Shown piece after piece: positions 7,845 to 15,410 of a stretch of 16,010 bases of DNA. Source of the DNA: JAQUGA01 sp964521105 (GTDB taxonomy: Bacteria > Bacteroidota > Bacteroidia > Bacteroidales > WCHB1-69); NCBI GenBank assembly GCA_964521105.1, contig CAZFPO010000062.1, forward strand, positions 1 to 16,010, read 5' to 3'. Within the stretch, counting starts at the first letter, position 1. Every line of letters starts with the position of its first letter. Below the pieces are notes generated by a model. That model was not told where the DNA came from. It ran no database searches and was given only the letters and a program-made list of their open reading frames with translations. The translations under genes were made by a program, and so were the position numbers.

Positions 7845-8477
7845 TTAAATATCTTTCAAGTTGCTTAATTGATCTACATGAATGTCTTTAAATACATCTC
7901 CAATTTTATTCAAGAAGATGCCTAAAATCAGAACACTGGCGAAAATATCGAGCATAATTCCTAAATTCACGAGCATTGGCATTTCGTTTCCAACCGCTAG
8001 AGATAGAACAAAAACTCCGTTTTCAATAACCATATATCCCATAACATGAGTGATGATTTTTCGACGTGAAGCAATAAAATACAAACCTGTGAAAAGTGTT
8101 GAAAGAGCCACTACAAAAAACATCTTATCAAGATTTTTATCTTTAATCGAATACGAAAGTAGGATGGTAGTTACAACTATCACCGTAGTGATGATTAACG
8201 ATACAAACTGTGGTAAAAATGGCTCGGCTTCACGAGTGATTTTATTGCGTTTAAGAATATATTCAAGAAAAAGAGGAACAGCAATCGATTTAAAAACGAT
8301 GGTTTCTAATAAAATCAAAATTAAATTCAGGGTGCTTATTTCTTTAAGTTCAAAAAAAGCGACACCAAATAATAAGATCCCTTGCAGCATAAGAACTTTG
8401 GTATACGTGTGCATTCGGTTTGCAATGGACATGTAAAACAAAGTGATCAAAAAGACGATTAATAATACATTTATCAT
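7845..8477 (-). CDS. HyfE-like membrane subunit (NuoK-related C-terminal half)
   Basis: This small hydrophobic protein of 210 aa has about six to seven predicted helices. The second half carries RRKIITHVMGYMVIENGVFV (138-157). Its E152 in the IENG context matches the buried glutamate of NuoK/MrpC-like subunits, part of the ion path at the join between antiporter subunits and the membrane arm. The N-terminal half is less conserved and has FLEYILKRN (70-78) between helices. Size, order (between HyfD- and HyfF-like genes) and the IENG motif support a HyfE assignment. Gaps of 20 nt upstream and 18 nt downstream indicate co-transcription. Confidence 0.83.
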   Translation of the reverse strand: MINVLLIVFLITLFYMSIANRMHTYTKVLMLQGILLFGVAFFELKEISTLNLILILLETIVFKSIAVPLFLEYILKRNKITREAEPFLPQFVSLIITTVIVVTTILLSYSIKDKNLDKMFFVVALSTLFTGLYFIASRRKIITHVMGYMVIENGVFVLSLAVGNEMPMLVNLGIMLDIFASVLILGIFLNKIGDVFKDIHVDQLSNLKDI

Positions 8478-8497
8478 GATTGAAAAAAATTAGATTT

Positions 8498-9403
8498 TTA
8501 TAAGAATTTTCCCGAAATTATGAGTACACCAAAAAAGATTAATAAACTTACTGATGATAAAACGACAATAAACTGTGCATTGTGATTCATTCTGAAACGA
8601 GCCATAAATGACTCAATAACACCGATTGAAACCGCCATCAAAAACTGAACAGCAAAAAATAATGGAATTGCATACTCATAATTAATAGTTCCAACAAATA
8701 AATTTGCGATTAGGGCACCATAAATTGCAAATTTGATATAACCAGCTGACAAAATCAACCCTAAATCAAAGCCAGAGTTATCAAGTATCATCACTTCGTG
8801 AATCATCGTTAATTCAAGATGAGTTTTTGGATCATCAATTGGCATTCGACTATTTTCAATCATTGCAATCATAATTAAAACGAAAGTTGCAAGGGTGCCA
8901 AGTGCGTAACTTATGTACGAACCCAAATGTAACGTGTAAAATATTTCCTGAAACGAAGTATGACCTGTAAGTAAGGCTAATGAACCCATTAAGATAAAAA
9001 AAGCAGGTTCGGCAAACATCGAATAAAGTGCTTCACGACTTGCTCCCATGCCTTCAAAACTACTTCCAGTGTCCATTGCCGAAATAATGCTGAAAAATTT
9101 ACCCAAGGCTAAAATGTAAGCGAAGAAAATAAAATCACCATTAAAACTAATTAAGCCTTTTGTGCTATCGAATGGCACAACCAAAGCAGCCATAATTATC
9201 GTTGAAAAATAAATGGTTGGTCCAATTTGAAAAATAAAACTGCTTGTTTCACTATAAACCGATCCTTTTTTAAAAAGTCGGATTACATCTTTAATTGGCT
9301 GAAATAAGCCGGGTCCTTTACGCCCCGAAGCAATACTTTTTGTACGGATAATAATTCCCGTAAAAAAGAAAGCAGCAATGATGATTAATACAAAACTTAG
9401 CAT
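8498..9403 (-). CDS. HyfD/HycD-like (NuoH-like) membrane anchor subunit
   Basis: This 301-aa, roughly eight-helix protein is the NuoH/HycD homologue that docks the peripheral arm and passes the redox-driven change to the antiporter subunits. Visible blocks are GRKGPGLFQPIKDVIRLFKK (27-46), the family signature after the first helix, GMGASREALYSMFAEP (118-133), and NSRMPIDDPKTHLELTMIHE (184-203), which holds the charged residues of the quinone/hydrogenase-facing loop. All look intact, in contrast to the altered metal sites of the soluble subunits. The gene lies 2 nt after the second HyfB-like gene. Confidence 0.9.
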   Translation of the reverse strand: MLSFVLIIIAAFFFTGIIIRTKSIASGRKGPGLFQPIKDVIRLFKKGSVYSETSSFIFQIGPTIYFSTIIMAALVVPFDSTKGLISFNGDFIFFAYILALGKFFSIISAMDTGSSFEGMGASREALYSMFAEPAFFILMGSLALLTGHTSFQEIFYTLHLGSYISYALGTLATFVLIMIAMIENSRMPIDDPKTHLELTMIHEVMILDNSGFDLGLILSAGYIKFAIYGALIANLFVGTINYEYAIPLFFAVQFLMAVSIGVIESFMARFRMNHNAQFIVVLSSVSLLIFFGVLIISGKFL

Positions 9404-9405
9404 AC

Positions 9406-11433
9406 TTATAATTGATTTAAAAAGCTGATGAATTGAATGATTTTGTTGTAAATTAATGGTATTGTGATGATTGATAAAATAAAAATGATTCCATATAAAA
9501 GATAGGATTGAATCTTCCCATTTTGTAGATATCTGAATTTTCCCAAGAACGACTTAAATTTCATAATCGGAATATCAATAAACCATTTTTCAATTTTATC
9601 GAATGGATGCGTTTCAAACTGAGCGTCTTGAGGAAACATTCCTTCTACTGTTTTTTCCTTTTTATGAAATTGAACAACCATTCCAAAGAGTTTTGCATAG
9701 GAGCGAATAAATGAGCTGGCAGTGTATTGTAGCTTAGGAGTTGGGGCAACATAACCGCAACCCCAAGTTTGTTCAATATTGATAATACGCTTGTGTTGAA
9801 CACTTTTTCGAATAAAAAAGATCACAGTCACCAAAACTACCAAGCCCAAAACAGCCCAACTTATTGGCTGAAATGTTTCAAAAAACAGTCCGTTGGAAAA
9901 TAGTTCGGTCGCAGGAAATTTATTAGTAAATAATGAAATTGGACTTGATAATAAATTTAAAAAATATTGAGGGAATAATCCGATAAAACCGATTAAAAAA
10001 GCAATAACATACAATGGAATTAACTGAAATACTGGCACTTCTTTAATTTCGTGATGGAATTTCATTCGAGGACTTCCTAAAAACACAATTCCAAAAGCTT
10101 TTGTGAAACAAAGTAATGCCAAGCCTCCAATCATAACCAGCACTAAAATTGAAATCACGACAGTAATTGTAGAAATCAATAGTGCATCTTCCTGCATCCA
10201 TTGATACATTCCTTTATAGATGATAAATTCCGAAATAAAACCATTAAAAGGTGGAATACCACAAATTGCAATGGATGCGATTAGAAAAAGTAGTGCAGTA
10301 TGAGGCATTTTTTTAACGAGACCGCCCAAATGTTCAATATTTAAAGTATGAGTAGCTAAATAGACATTTCCAGCCGTATAAAAAAGCAAGGATTTAAACA
10401 ATGCATGATTTAATGTATGAAGTAATGCACCTGCAAATCCCAACGTTGCAACAAGCTGATTTTCGGAGCCTAATCCAATACAACCAATAGCAATACCAAT
10501 TCCGATAATCCCGATATTTTCGACGCTGTGATAGGCGAGGAGTTTCTTTAAATTGTGTTGAGTAATGGCAAGCATTACACCATAAAGTCCGGAAATTAAA
10601 GAAATGGTCAAAATAAAGTATCCAATGATTGTAAAATCGGGTTTTATTAAAAGTAACATTCTGAAAATTCCAAAAATTCCGATTTTGATAATTACCCCCG
10701 ACATAATTCCCGAAATATGTGAAGGTGCTGCAGGATGAGCGTAAGGCAACCAGGTATGAAAGGGGACAAATCCAGCTTTAATGGCAAATGCAACGAAAAA
10801 GCAAGTAAATAAAATTATGGCAACGGCTCCATTTGAAGCGGAATAAGCTGCTATGGCGTTAAAATCATAACTTCCGGTTTTAAAAGCCACCCACATAAAA
10901 CCAATCATTAAAAAAACGATGCAAACATGAGCCTGCATTAAATAGTTAATGCCTGCTTTTATTGTTACAGGTTTTTCGTGTTCAAATATGATGGTGATAA
11001 ATGCCGACAATGCCATTAATTCCCATGCAACTAAAAAAGCAATGCTATTTTGAATTACACACAGTGAAATCATGGATGTGTACAATATAATAAACGAAAC
11101 TCCGTGTAAACTCAGATTGGTCTTTTGATCTTTATATGCGTTCATATAAAACAATCCATAAAATCCACCAGTGAGGAAAATGAAATTTATGATTAAAATA
11201 AACCAACCCGATAAGGCATCAATTCGAATAGGAATCAGTCCCGAAATAATACTTCCACCAAAAATAAATTCAAACGTCTGACCACCGAGGGTTTGCACAG
11301 CAAAATATCCCGAAATTACAGCATTTATAATAGTTGCCGAATACAAAATAATTCCTTTCCATTGATTTGATAAAAATGGAATTGTTATCATTGTAAATAC
11401 TGCGATAATTATAAATGTAATAATTAAAGTCAT
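9406..11433 (-). CDS. HyfB-like antiporter-type subunit, second of a tandem pair
   Basis: This is a large ion-pumping membrane subunit of the NuoL/MrpA family, 675 aa with about 15-16 helices. Key residues are present: E138 in VAWELMAL, K219 in FAIKAGFVPFHTWLPYAHPA, K250 in SGVIIKIGIFGIFR, and H339 and K347 in LLHTLNHALFKSLLF. After the antiporter core comes TWGCGY in the cytosolic C-terminal part and a final helix preceded by YLQNGKIQSYLLYG, as in HyfB/HycC. Its start ATG overlaps the stop of the upstream HyfB-like gene by one base (TAATG), so the two are probably translationally coupled. The neighbour is a diverged paralogue with the same architecture. Confidence 0.9.
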   Translation of the reverse strand: MTLIITFIIIAVFTMITIPFLSNQWKGIILYSATIINAVISGYFAVQTLGGQTFEFIFGGSIISGLIPIRIDALSGWFILIINFIFLTGGFYGLFYMNAYKDQKTNLSLHGVSFIILYTSMISLCVIQNSIAFLVAWELMALSAFITIIFEHEKPVTIKAGINYLMQAHVCIVFLMIGFMWVAFKTGSYDFNAIAAYSASNGAVAIILFTCFFVAFAIKAGFVPFHTWLPYAHPAAPSHISGIMSGVIIKIGIFGIFRMLLLIKPDFTIIGYFILTISLISGLYGVMLAITQHNLKKLLAYHSVENIGIIGIGIAIGCIGLGSENQLVATLGFAGALLHTLNHALFKSLLFYTAGNVYLATHTLNIEHLGGLVKKMPHTALLFLIASIAICGIPPFNGFISEFIIYKGMYQWMQEDALLISTITVVISILVLVMIGGLALLCFTKAFGIVFLGSPRMKFHHEIKEVPVFQLIPLYVIAFLIGFIGLFPQYFLNLLSSPISLFTNKFPATELFSNGLFFETFQPISWAVLGLVVLVTVIFFIRKSVQHKRIINIEQTWGCGYVAPTPKLQYTASSFIRSYAKLFGMVVQFHKKEKTVEGMFPQDAQFETHPFDKIEKWFIDIPIMKFKSFLGKFRYLQNGKIQSYLLYGIIFILSIITIPLIYNKIIQFISFLNQL

Positions 11434-13442
11434 TATACGAAATTTAAAACTGTAAGAATGAAAATTACCAAAATAAAGATGATGCCATAAATCACATACG
11501 ATTGAATTCGTCCATTTTGAATAAATTTAAAATAATTGACGCAATAAATCATACGATGAGAAATGGGATTTATAAGTCGTGTTTCAATAAAATCAATATA
11601 GAGTGATGAATATCTTTTTTGTACAGGGAAAATTTCATTTTGTTTTATTTCTGAATATTGCTTGTTTTCAATCAATAAGAAGCTGAATATTTTGCTCAAA
11701 GGTTTAGAAAATGATTTGCCTGAATATTGCATTTTGCTGTTTGGTGCCACATAACCACATCCCCAAGTTGGTTGAAATTGCTGTTCTTTGTTTTTTATAG
11801 CTAAATATCTAATTCCGTAAATAAAGGCAATAAATGCTATAAATAGGATGGAGTATAGACTTATCGAAGTCATTATTTGTGAATAATTTACTAAATCGGG
11901 ATTGATTACAGAAAATGAATTATCAGTTAAACTGCTTGAAATATTATTTGCAAACGATAAATAAGAAGATGAAAAAAAGACAATACTTAGCATTACAAAT
12001 ACAATTAAATATTGAGGTAAAAGCATGTACATTGAAACTTCATTGGGCTTTTGATGAAGTATTTCTCGTGCGCTACCCAAAAAAATTGTTCCGAATGTTT
12101 TTGTAAAGGTTAAAATGGACAGTCCACCAATAACACTGACTCCAGCAAAAGTAAGCACTAATAGAATGATTTCGCCCATATTATTCGACTTTAACCCTTC
12201 AATTAAACCACTATAAATAATAAATTCTGAAATGAATCCATTAAAAGGTGGTATTCCGCCAATAGCTAAACTTCCGATTAGAAAAAAGATCGCGGTTTTG
12301 GGCATATATTTTATTAAACCACCAAGTTTATCAATATTTCGGGTATGTGTTTGCTGATAAATCGAACCCGCGGAATAAAAAAGGAGTGATTTAAACAACG
12401 AATGGTTTAAAACATGAAGTAGTGCACCACCAAAACCTAAGTAATAAAGTAATAGTGAATTGTTGCCAATTCCCAACAATCCGATACCAATCCCGATTCC
12501 AATAATGCCAATGTTTTCGATGGTGCAATAGGCTAAAATTTGCTTGAAATCGCGTCGAACCGAAGCATTTAATATTCCATACAATCCCGAAATTATTGAA
12601 ACAGTAATTATGATTTCTCCAATTAATAAATAATCAGCTTTTAAAAAGCTTACCATTCGGAAAATGCCATAAATTCCCATTTTAACAATAACGCCCGACA
12701 TGACACCCGAAACGTGCGATGGTGCAGCAGGATGAGCATGAGGTAGCCATGTGTGCAATGGAACAAAACCAGCTTTTATACCAAATCCAATAAAGAAAAT
12801 CAAAAACAACCAGAGGTTTGGATTTGTCGAAAAAAACTGTCCAATTGCATCAAAATCGAACGAGCCAGTTTGCGAATAAACCCAGATAAATCCAATCGTT
12901 AATAAGACGACACTGATGTGCATTTGCACAAAGTAATTGATTCCTGCTTTTATTGTTTTTGGATTTTGATGGTCGAAAATGACTAACAAGGTAGATGTCA
13001 GCGACATAATTTCCCAAGCAATTAAAAAAGCAAAGGCATTTTTCAACATACAAACCCAAACCATAGATACATGAAAAAGAATAAATAAAATCCAGTGTAA
13101 CATGATTTTATTTCGGGTTTCGGAATGAGTTTTTAGATATCCAATTCCATAAATTGCTCCAGTAAAACTAGTGAAGTTTACAATTAAAATAAACCAAGCC
13201 GAAAGCCTATCAATATAAATAGTAGTGTTGCCTAAAAAAGCCCCTGTATTGATTGAAAACTCAATAATATCGCCATCAACAGCTGGTAAAACAAACAAAC
13301 TTAACAATAAAGCATTAATTGAAATTATTAATGCTGCAAAGTTTGCAATAAATTTTGAAGGCATAAATGCAAAAGCAACGATTGATATTAATGTGATTAT
13401 CGATGAGACATTTAAGAACAAATCTAAACCTAAAAATTGCAT
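11433..13442 (-). CDS. HyfB-like antiporter-type subunit, first of a tandem pair
   Basis: This is a 669-aa paralogue of the next gene and the first gene of the seven-gene operon. Core ion-path residues are kept: E144 in IAWEIMSL, K223 in FGIKAGFVPLHTWLPHAHPA, K254 in SGVIVKMGIYGIFR, and H343 and K351 in LLHVLNHSLFKSLLF. GGIPPFNGFISEF (395-407), the TWGCGYVAP motif near residue 570, and a last helix preceded by FIQNGRIQSYVIYG also match the partner gene closely. The conserved charged residues argue that both copies work. The start ATG at 13442 fits the family N-terminus and lies about 32 nt downstream of a possible promoter box. Confidence 0.9.
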   Translation of the reverse strand: MQFLGLDLFLNVSSIITLISIVAFAFMPSKFIANFAALIISINALLLSLFVLPAVDGDIIEFSINTGAFLGNTTIYIDRLSAWFILIVNFTSFTGAIYGIGYLKTHSETRNKIMLHWILFILFHVSMVWVCMLKNAFAFLIAWEIMSLTSTLLVIFDHQNPKTIKAGINYFVQMHISVVLLTIGFIWVYSQTGSFDFDAIGQFFSTNPNLWLFLIFFIGFGIKAGFVPLHTWLPHAHPAAPSHVSGVMSGVIVKMGIYGIFRMVSFLKADYLLIGEIIITVSIISGLYGILNASVRRDFKQILAYCTIENIGIIGIGIGIGLLGIGNNSLLLYYLGFGGALLHVLNHSLFKSLLFYSAGSIYQQTHTRNIDKLGGLIKYMPKTAIFFLIGSLAIGGIPPFNGFISEFIIYSGLIEGLKSNNMGEIILLVLTFAGVSVIGGLSILTFTKTFGTIFLGSAREILHQKPNEVSMYMLLPQYLIVFVMLSIVFFSSSYLSFANNISSSLTDNSFSVINPDLVNYSQIMTSISLYSILFIAFIAFIYGIRYLAIKNKEQQFQPTWGCGYVAPNSKMQYSGKSFSKPLSKIFSFLLIENKQYSEIKQNEIFPVQKRYSSLYIDFIETRLINPISHRMIYCVNYFKFIQNGRIQSYVIYGIIFILVIFILTVLNFV

Positions 13443-13684
13443 TGCTCAAACTTAATTCATTGTTTATTTTTTGCAAAGTAACAAAATTCATTTCAGAAAG
13501 CGGGCAAAAATCATTAAAAACTGACTATTTGAGAAATAAACTTTTTGAAATGTTTTACAGTCGTCTAAAATTAGTCTTAAAAAGAAAACTATTATCGTCA
13601 GTGTGTTCGATGGCTAAATTTAGATGAAAGGCATTTTAATTAATATTTAAAATACTTTTCTAATACTTTATATGTTTTGAGCTT
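13443..13684. other. Intergenic leader region of the hydrogenase-related operon
   Basis: AT-rich, with no convincing gene on either strand. Apart from the weak promoter candidate at 13474-13508 nothing distinct is seen before the repeat block begins near 13685. Confidence 0.5.
13474..13508 (-). promoter_or_regulatory. Possible promoter of the seven-gene operon
   Basis: On the minus strand TACTTTG (13480-13474) is one base short of the TAnnTTTG consensus. TTTG (13508-13505) lies 24 nt upstream, slightly more than the usual spacing. The leader would be roughly 25-30 nt. The match is weak but is the best seen upstream of the first gene. Confidence 0.3.
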
Positions 13685-13976
13685 TTTTGTAAAAATAATA
13701 GTTTGATTAATCATGTTTTCATGATTGTAAAAAAAATGAACATTTAAACTAATTATTGGTAGCAATAAACAAAATGACATTTTTAGACACGATTCCGAAG
13801 GAATCGAATGTTTTGAGACGTTATTAATTAGAAACATGCAATCCCTTTTATACCCGATTCCGAAGGAATCGAATGTTTATAGAAAAAGATTAAAAAAGAA
13901 ATATGCGACCCCGATGGGGTCGAATGTTTTATAAGACATTATTAATTAGACACATGCAATCCCTTCGGGATTGATA
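13685..13976. repeat. REP-like repeat block, left copy (contains an extra partial unit)
   Basis: This block is homologous to 15173-15398 in direct orientation. The two share an identical 46-nt core (13768-13813 and 15255-15300) and a moderately conserved AT-rich left part. It holds three perfect 17-bp palindromes (13855-13871, 13906-13922, 13957-13973) whose centres are 51 nt apart. An older partial unit precedes them, with a palindrome at 13790-13806 followed by half of a second one (13839-13847). Each palindrome has a 7-bp stem and a 3-nt loop (GAA, GAT or TTC). It is non-coding. The pattern is like REP/BIME elements mobilised by Y1 transposases, one of which lies next to the right copy. 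Confidence 0.85.
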
Positions 13977-14095
13977 AATTCTCTGCTATGGTTGGCTATA
14001 GGCGGCGAACCAATAAAAGTTGAGATTGATTTTTAAAAAAACAAAATTACATTTGTCGAAAAAAAATATTTATTCGCTTCATCGATTTTTATTTA

Positions 14096-14103
14096 TATTT
14101 TTG
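14096..14103 (+). promoter_or_regulatory. Predicted -7 box for dinD
   Basis: TATTTTTG matches TAnnTTTG exactly and would start transcription near 14110, about 85 nt before the dinD ATG. No -33 TTTG is seen at good spacing. The predicted start falls inside the left arm of an inverted repeat, which suggests operator control. Confidence 0.4.
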
Positions 14104-14160
14104 ATGTGAGGAATACAACATCAATTATTTTGAATGTTGGAATTGGTATTTCCTCTCAAG
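14101..14160. promoter_or_regulatory. Imperfect inverted repeat in the dinD leader, possible operator or hairpin
   Basis: The left arm (14101-14121, with gaggaatac at 14108-14116) pairs with a right arm in 14134-14160 (gtatttcctc at 14146-14155, and outer ttga with tcaa). The right arm has a 1-nt bulge in the stem and extra bases before an inner aacat/atgtt pairing. It overlaps the predicted transcription start. It could be a repressor site, for example for a damage-responsive regulator, or an RNA hairpin in the leader. Confidence 0.4.
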
Positions 14161-14169
14161 AATTTTAAA

Positions 14170-14199
14170 ATGAAAAAATCAGAAACTGATTATGTATGA
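14170..14199 (+). CDS. Possible nine-codon leader ORF overlapping the dinD start
   Basis: ATG at 14170 opens a reading frame for MKKSETDYV whose TGA (14197-14199) overlaps the dinD ATG (14196-14198) in the tATGAg arrangement typical of translational coupling. It is too short to judge by coding statistics and may be chance. If translated, it would place ribosomes directly at the dinD start, which has no clear ribosome binding site of its own. Confidence 0.3.
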   Translation: MKKSETDYV

Positions 14200-15050
14200 G
14201 TAACTTAAAAGCTAGTGAATATAAGCCTTTTGAGGAAATTAAACACATTTCGGATGAGGGTATGGAGTTTTGGTTCGCACGCGAACTATCGCTTGTGTTG
14301 GATTACGTGCAGTGGCGTAACTTTCAAAAAGTTCTGGACAGGGCGATTATTTCATGTAAAAACAGTGGTTATGAAATAATTGACCATTTTGCTGAGGTCA
14401 GCAAAATCGTTGAAGCAGGTGCAACTTCAAAACCGATAGTTGATTATAAACTCACACGTTATGCTTGTTATTTGATTGTTCAAAATGGCGATCCCCGTAA
14501 AGAAGTTATTGCTTTGGGACAAACCTATTTTGCTATTCAAACACGCCGTCAGGAAGTTGCAGATTATTATAATCAACTCGACGAAGATAACAAACGTTTG
14601 GTTATTCGGGGTGACATAAAGCAGTGGAATCAAATGCTTGCCGAAGCTGCCCACAAGGCGGGTGTTATTAGCAATGAGGAATATGCTCAATTTCAAAATG
14701 CAGGATACATGGGTTTGTATGGTGGTATGAAAGTAGAAGATATTCATCAAAAAAAAGGTTTGAAAAAAAATGAGAAAATTCTTGATTTTATGAGCAGTAC
14801 CGAATTGATTGCCAATTTGTTTCGAATATCACAAACCGAAGAAAAGCTGAAAAAAGATAATGTTTGCAATAAAGAAGATGCCAATGAAGTACATTATATT
14901 GTCGGGAAGGAAGTCCGTGGAACCATAGAACGGGTAAGAGGAACTATGCCCGAAGATTTGCCGATTCCAAAAAAAAGCATCACCAAGTTAGAACGAGAGC
15001 AGTTGAAAAATCTTAAAAATAATCCCAATAAATTAATGTTGGATGAGTAA
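14196..15050 (+). CDS. dinD: DNA damage-inducible protein D (DinD) homologue
   Basis: This 284-aa soluble protein matches the DinD family (E. coli DinD is about 274 aa), which in E. coli is SOS-induced and acts on RecA filaments. The N-terminal third (about 8-120) is a BRO-N-like domain: FEEIKHISDEGMEFWFAREL, VLDYVQWRNFQKVLDRAI (33-50) and DYKLTRYACYLIVQNGDPRK (82-101). The middle has LGQTYFAIQTRRQE (107-120) and a GYMGLYGG segment (169-176). KKNEKILDFMSSTELIANLF (190-209) and a charged C-terminal part complete it. All expected blocks are in order, so it looks full length. It stands alone between two direct repeats of a REP-like element, so it is probably accessory cargo. A function in a Bacteroidota host without a known classical LexA circuit is not established. 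Confidence 0.9.
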   Translation: MSNLKASEYKPFEEIKHISDEGMEFWFARELSLVLDYVQWRNFQKVLDRAIISCKNSGYEIIDHFAEVSKIVEAGATSKPIVDYKLTRYACYLIVQNGDPRKEVIALGQTYFAIQTRRQEVADYYNQLDEDNKRLVIRGDIKQWNQMLAEAAHKAGVISNEEYAQFQNAGYMGLYGGMKVEDIHQKKGLKKNEKILDFMSSTELIANLFRISQTEEKLKKDNVCNKEDANEVHYIVGKEVRGTIERVRGTMPEDLPIPKKSITKLEREQLKNLKNNPNKLMLDE

Positions 15051-15059
15051 ATTTAAAGT

Positions 15060-15090
15060 ATGAGGTTTATCACAAACCAATTATTTAATT
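15060..15090 (+). terminator. Weak candidate terminator after dinD
   Basis: A 5-bp hairpin GGTTT-atcac-AAACC (15064-15078) is followed by an AT-rich stretch with several T. It is short and lacks a clean T-run, so this is only a possibility. Confidence 0.25.
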
Positions 15091-15172
15091 TTGCATGATT
15101 TTTTGAACGATTTAAGAAAATCCACCCTTTTAAATCAAAAAATAGACGAAATTATAAACTTTCGTTGTATGT

Positions 15173-15398
15173 TTGTAAAAACAATACTTTGATTAGTCAT
15201 GTTTTTTTATGAAAGTGAAAAATGATCATATTAACGAATAATAAGGTATCATTGAACAAAATGACATTTTTAGACACGATTCCGAAGGAATCGAATGTTT
15301 ATAGAAAGACATTAAATAAGAAATATGCGACCCCGATGGGGTCGAATGAGTTATGAGATATTATTAATTACAAACAAACAATCCCTTCGGGATTGATA
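15173..15398. repeat. REP-like repeat block, right copy, next to a Y1 transposase
   Basis: This is a direct repeat of the block at 13685-13976. It holds three perfect 17-bp palindromes, 15277-15293 (loop GAA), 15328-15344 (loop GAT) and 15379-15395 (loop TTC), with centres exactly 51 nt apart and in the same order as in the left copy. The last palindrome ends 15 nt before the transposase ATG at 15411. This fits a REP/transposase unit, or a left end of an IS200-like element with sub-terminal hairpins. No gene is seen in 15051-15410. Confidence 0.85.
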
Positions 15399-15410
15399 AA
15401 AATAAAAAAA

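Noticed and set aside
4897..13442. A functional formate hydrogenlyase or hydrogenase-4 operon
   Set aside because: All four Ni-Fe ligands of the large subunit are replaced, and no formate dehydrogenase or maturation genes are seen.
4897..13442. A respiratory complex I (nuo) operon
   Set aside because: NuoA, J, E, F and G are absent, HyfE and HyfB-type C-terminal features are present, and the large subunit has hydrogenase-like GPIHAGIIEPGHFRF rather than the NuoD motif.
13403..13627. Plus-strand frame of 74 codons upstream of the seven-gene operon
   Set aside because: It begins antisense to the first HyfB-like gene, covers the candidate promoter, and shows no recognisable domain.
13640..13837. 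Small minus-strand frame of 65 codons
   Set aside because: It overlaps the palindromic repeat block and its C-terminal half is AT-rich intergenic sequence; no family is recognised.
13790..13973. CRISPR-like array because of evenly spaced repeats
   Set aside because: The repeated units are three different 17-bp palindromes. The spacers are also similar between the two copies, and no cas genes are present. A REP-like element explains it better.
14427..14750. 107-codon frame antisense to dinD
   Set aside because: It lies entirely inside dinD, whose conserved blocks explain the sequence.
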